Assembly (NCBI GenBank): GCA_031283405.1
Contig: JAITBX010000232.1
Coordinates: 1-6,416, forward strand
Length of the DNA stretch: 6,416 bases
Direction: 5' to 3'
From: Burkholderiales bacterium
Lineage (GTDB): Bacteria > Pseudomonadota > Gammaproteobacteria > Burkholderiales > Casimicrobiaceae
Positions within the stretch are counted from its first letter, which is position 1; every line of letters starts with the position of its first letter. Made by a program: the position numbers and the translations under genes. The notes beneath the pieces are model-generated. The model had not been told where the DNA came from. It did not search any database and worked only from the letters and a program-made list of their open reading frames with translations. Shown piece after piece: positions 5,688 to 6,416 of the stretch.

Positions 5688-6302
5688 TTGGAAGATGAAA
5701 AAATACTTTTGTTCATCATTGCCTTTTGCTTTGCGCCGGTATGCGCAGCGGCTCCTCCGCCAACTGTTTACTCGATAAATACGATAACGATTGGGAAAGC
5801 CTCGTTTAATAATATCCGCGAGGTTTTTGGAGAGGCGAACGAAGTGAGCACCTGTTGGCATTCTGATGCTGACTGTAAAGGGATTTGCTACGTTTATTCC
5901 AAAAATTCCCAGAGCGCTTATTTGATTTTTGAAACCAGCTCATTTGAAAGTGAAACGATTTATAGGGATTTGATTGGTAGCGAGTTAGCCATCTACAACT
6001 ACAGGCTTTCTCTTATCAATCCTCAAATTGAATGCTCGCCAACGCAGATAGATTTGTTTTCTTTGGAAACAGGAAATGGATTCAAGCTGGGTCAAAACAG
6101 CGCAGAATTCAAGAAAAAGGGTGCGGTCAAATTCAAGAGAAAAGGTAAAATCCTGACTTACTCTTTCGGCAAGAAGAAAGCCCATGATTGGTTTCAAGAG
6201 GGCAGATACGACGGTTGTGAGTGGACGGGTTTGGAAGCGCAATTCAAATCCGACAAACTCATGGAAATTCTGGTGACGAAGATTGAAGAGGAAGGCGGGT
6301 AA
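5688..6302 (+). CDS. Exported hypothetical protein, probable frameshift at the start
   Basis: I do not recognise the family. The uninterrupted frame from TTG 5688 gives 204 residues: a hydrophobic signal segment ILLFIIAFCFAPVCAAA (6-22) with a likely signal peptidase I site near Ala21/22, then a mature domain with five cysteines (56, 63, 67, 116, 177). Residues 34-50 (TIGKASFNNIREVFGEA) and 132-160 (FKLGQNSAEF to LTYSF) look like two copies of the G-x-S-x-x-x-(I/F)-(R/K) pattern of SmpA/BLIP-like folds; this is a weak inference. The natural start is probably ATG 5695, 10 nt after GGAGG, but that frame reads MKKYFC and stops after 27 codons. One more A in the A6 run (5698-5703) would give MKKILLFIIAFCF, an ideal signal peptide. 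So the gene has either lost a base or suffers a sequencing error. Its DNA is visibly AT-richer than ubiE (22 G/C in 5881-5940 against 37 in 5281-5340), which suggests transfer. No known function. Confidence 0.7.
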   Translation: MEDEKILLFIIAFCFAPVCAAAPPPTVYSINTITIGKASFNNIREVFGEANEVSTCWHSDADCKGICYVYSKNSQSAYLIFETSSFESETIYRDLIGSELAIYNYRLSLINPQIECSPTQIDLFSLETGNGFKLGQNSAEFKKKGAVKFKRKGKILTYSFGKKKAHDWFQEGRYDGCEWTGLEAQFKSDKLMEILVTKIEEEGG

Positions 6303-6369
6303 TCCCCCCGTAAAACTGAGCCAACCAAAAGTAGAATTTTCCATGATATAGAGGTGAAGGGAAATTCAG
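6303..6369 (+). mobile_element. Probable left end of an IS3-family element, with orfA leader
   Basis: This gap lies between the hypothetical gene and the transposase start. A plausible terminal repeat begins at TGAG (6317-6320) and continues through CCAACCAAAAGTAGAATTTT (6321-6340); IS3-family ends usually begin with TG. A strong purine-rich Shine-Dalgarno, GAGGTGAAGGG (6351-6361), ends 8 nt before the orfA ATG. The exact boundary and any target duplication cannot be set because the other end is outside the window. Confidence 0.5.
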
Positions 6370-6416
6370 ATGAAGAAATCGAGATTTAGCGACAGCCAGA
6401 TAGTTGGGATATTGAA
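6370..6416 (+). CDS. IS3-family transposase OrfA, N-terminal start (partial)
   Basis: The first 15 codons read MKKSRFSDSQIVGIL and run off the right edge. This is the standard opening of the helix-turn-helix OrfA protein of IS3-family elements (M-K-K-S-R-F-x-D-S-Q-I-x-x-I-L-K), which binds the element's terminal repeats and is joined to OrfB by a -1 ribosomal frameshift to make the active transposase. The ATG has a good Shine-Dalgarno 8 nt upstream. Nothing can be said about whether the rest is intact. Orientation is outward from the window, opposite to the remnant at the left edge. Confidence 0.85.
   Translation, partial: MKKSRFSDSQIVGIL

Noticed and set aside
1..6416. CRISPR arrays, tRNA or rRNA genes, toxin-antitoxin pairs, retrons or defence genes.
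   Set aside because: No spaced direct repeats, cloverleaf-like sequences, reverse transcriptase motifs or small paired toxin-antitoxin genes were seen on either strand.

Overview
The window looks like a betaproteobacterial chromosome segment. Three things point that way: a pilT-pilU pair diverging from yggS-proC, a DUF971 gene directly in front of ubiE, and a GC-rich, C/G-ending codon style in the core genes. The assignment rests on gene order and protein sequence only. I cannot name a genus.

Layout. Positions 1-116 hold the decayed end of an IS3-family transposase on the minus strand. Positions 185-2082 are a minus-strand group, read from right to left: yggS (PLP-binding protein), proC (pyrroline-5-carboxylate reductase) and yggU (DUF167). 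A 72-bp divergent region (2083-2154) separates it from a plus-strand group: pilT, pilU, a DUF971 gene and ubiE (2155-5602). The gaps inside the plus-strand group are 51, 13 and 15 nt, so the four genes could form one transcript. After ubiE come a heptad repeat and a hairpin (5603-5645), then an AT-rich gene for an exported protein of unknown function (about 5688-6302). The window ends in the start of a second IS3-family element, with orfA beginning at 6370.

How the genes work together. PilT and PilU are the paired retraction ATPases of the type IV pilus, used in twitching motility and DNA uptake. UbiE performs the C-methylation step of ubiquinone and menaquinone synthesis. ProC makes proline and YggS takes part in PLP and amino-acid homeostasis. 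These are housekeeping genes. The accessory material lies at the two edges, where IS3-type transposase sequences point outward and short palindromes sit at gene ends.

I see no previously undescribed multi-gene system here. The points most worth a second look are these: (1) an apparent one-base loss in an A-run at the start of the exported-protein gene; restoring it yields a textbook signal peptide; (2) a palindromic repeat that supplies the last codons and stop of proC exactly where yggT would be expected; (3) the replacement of the usual ubiE downstream partners by an AT-rich gene and an IS element.
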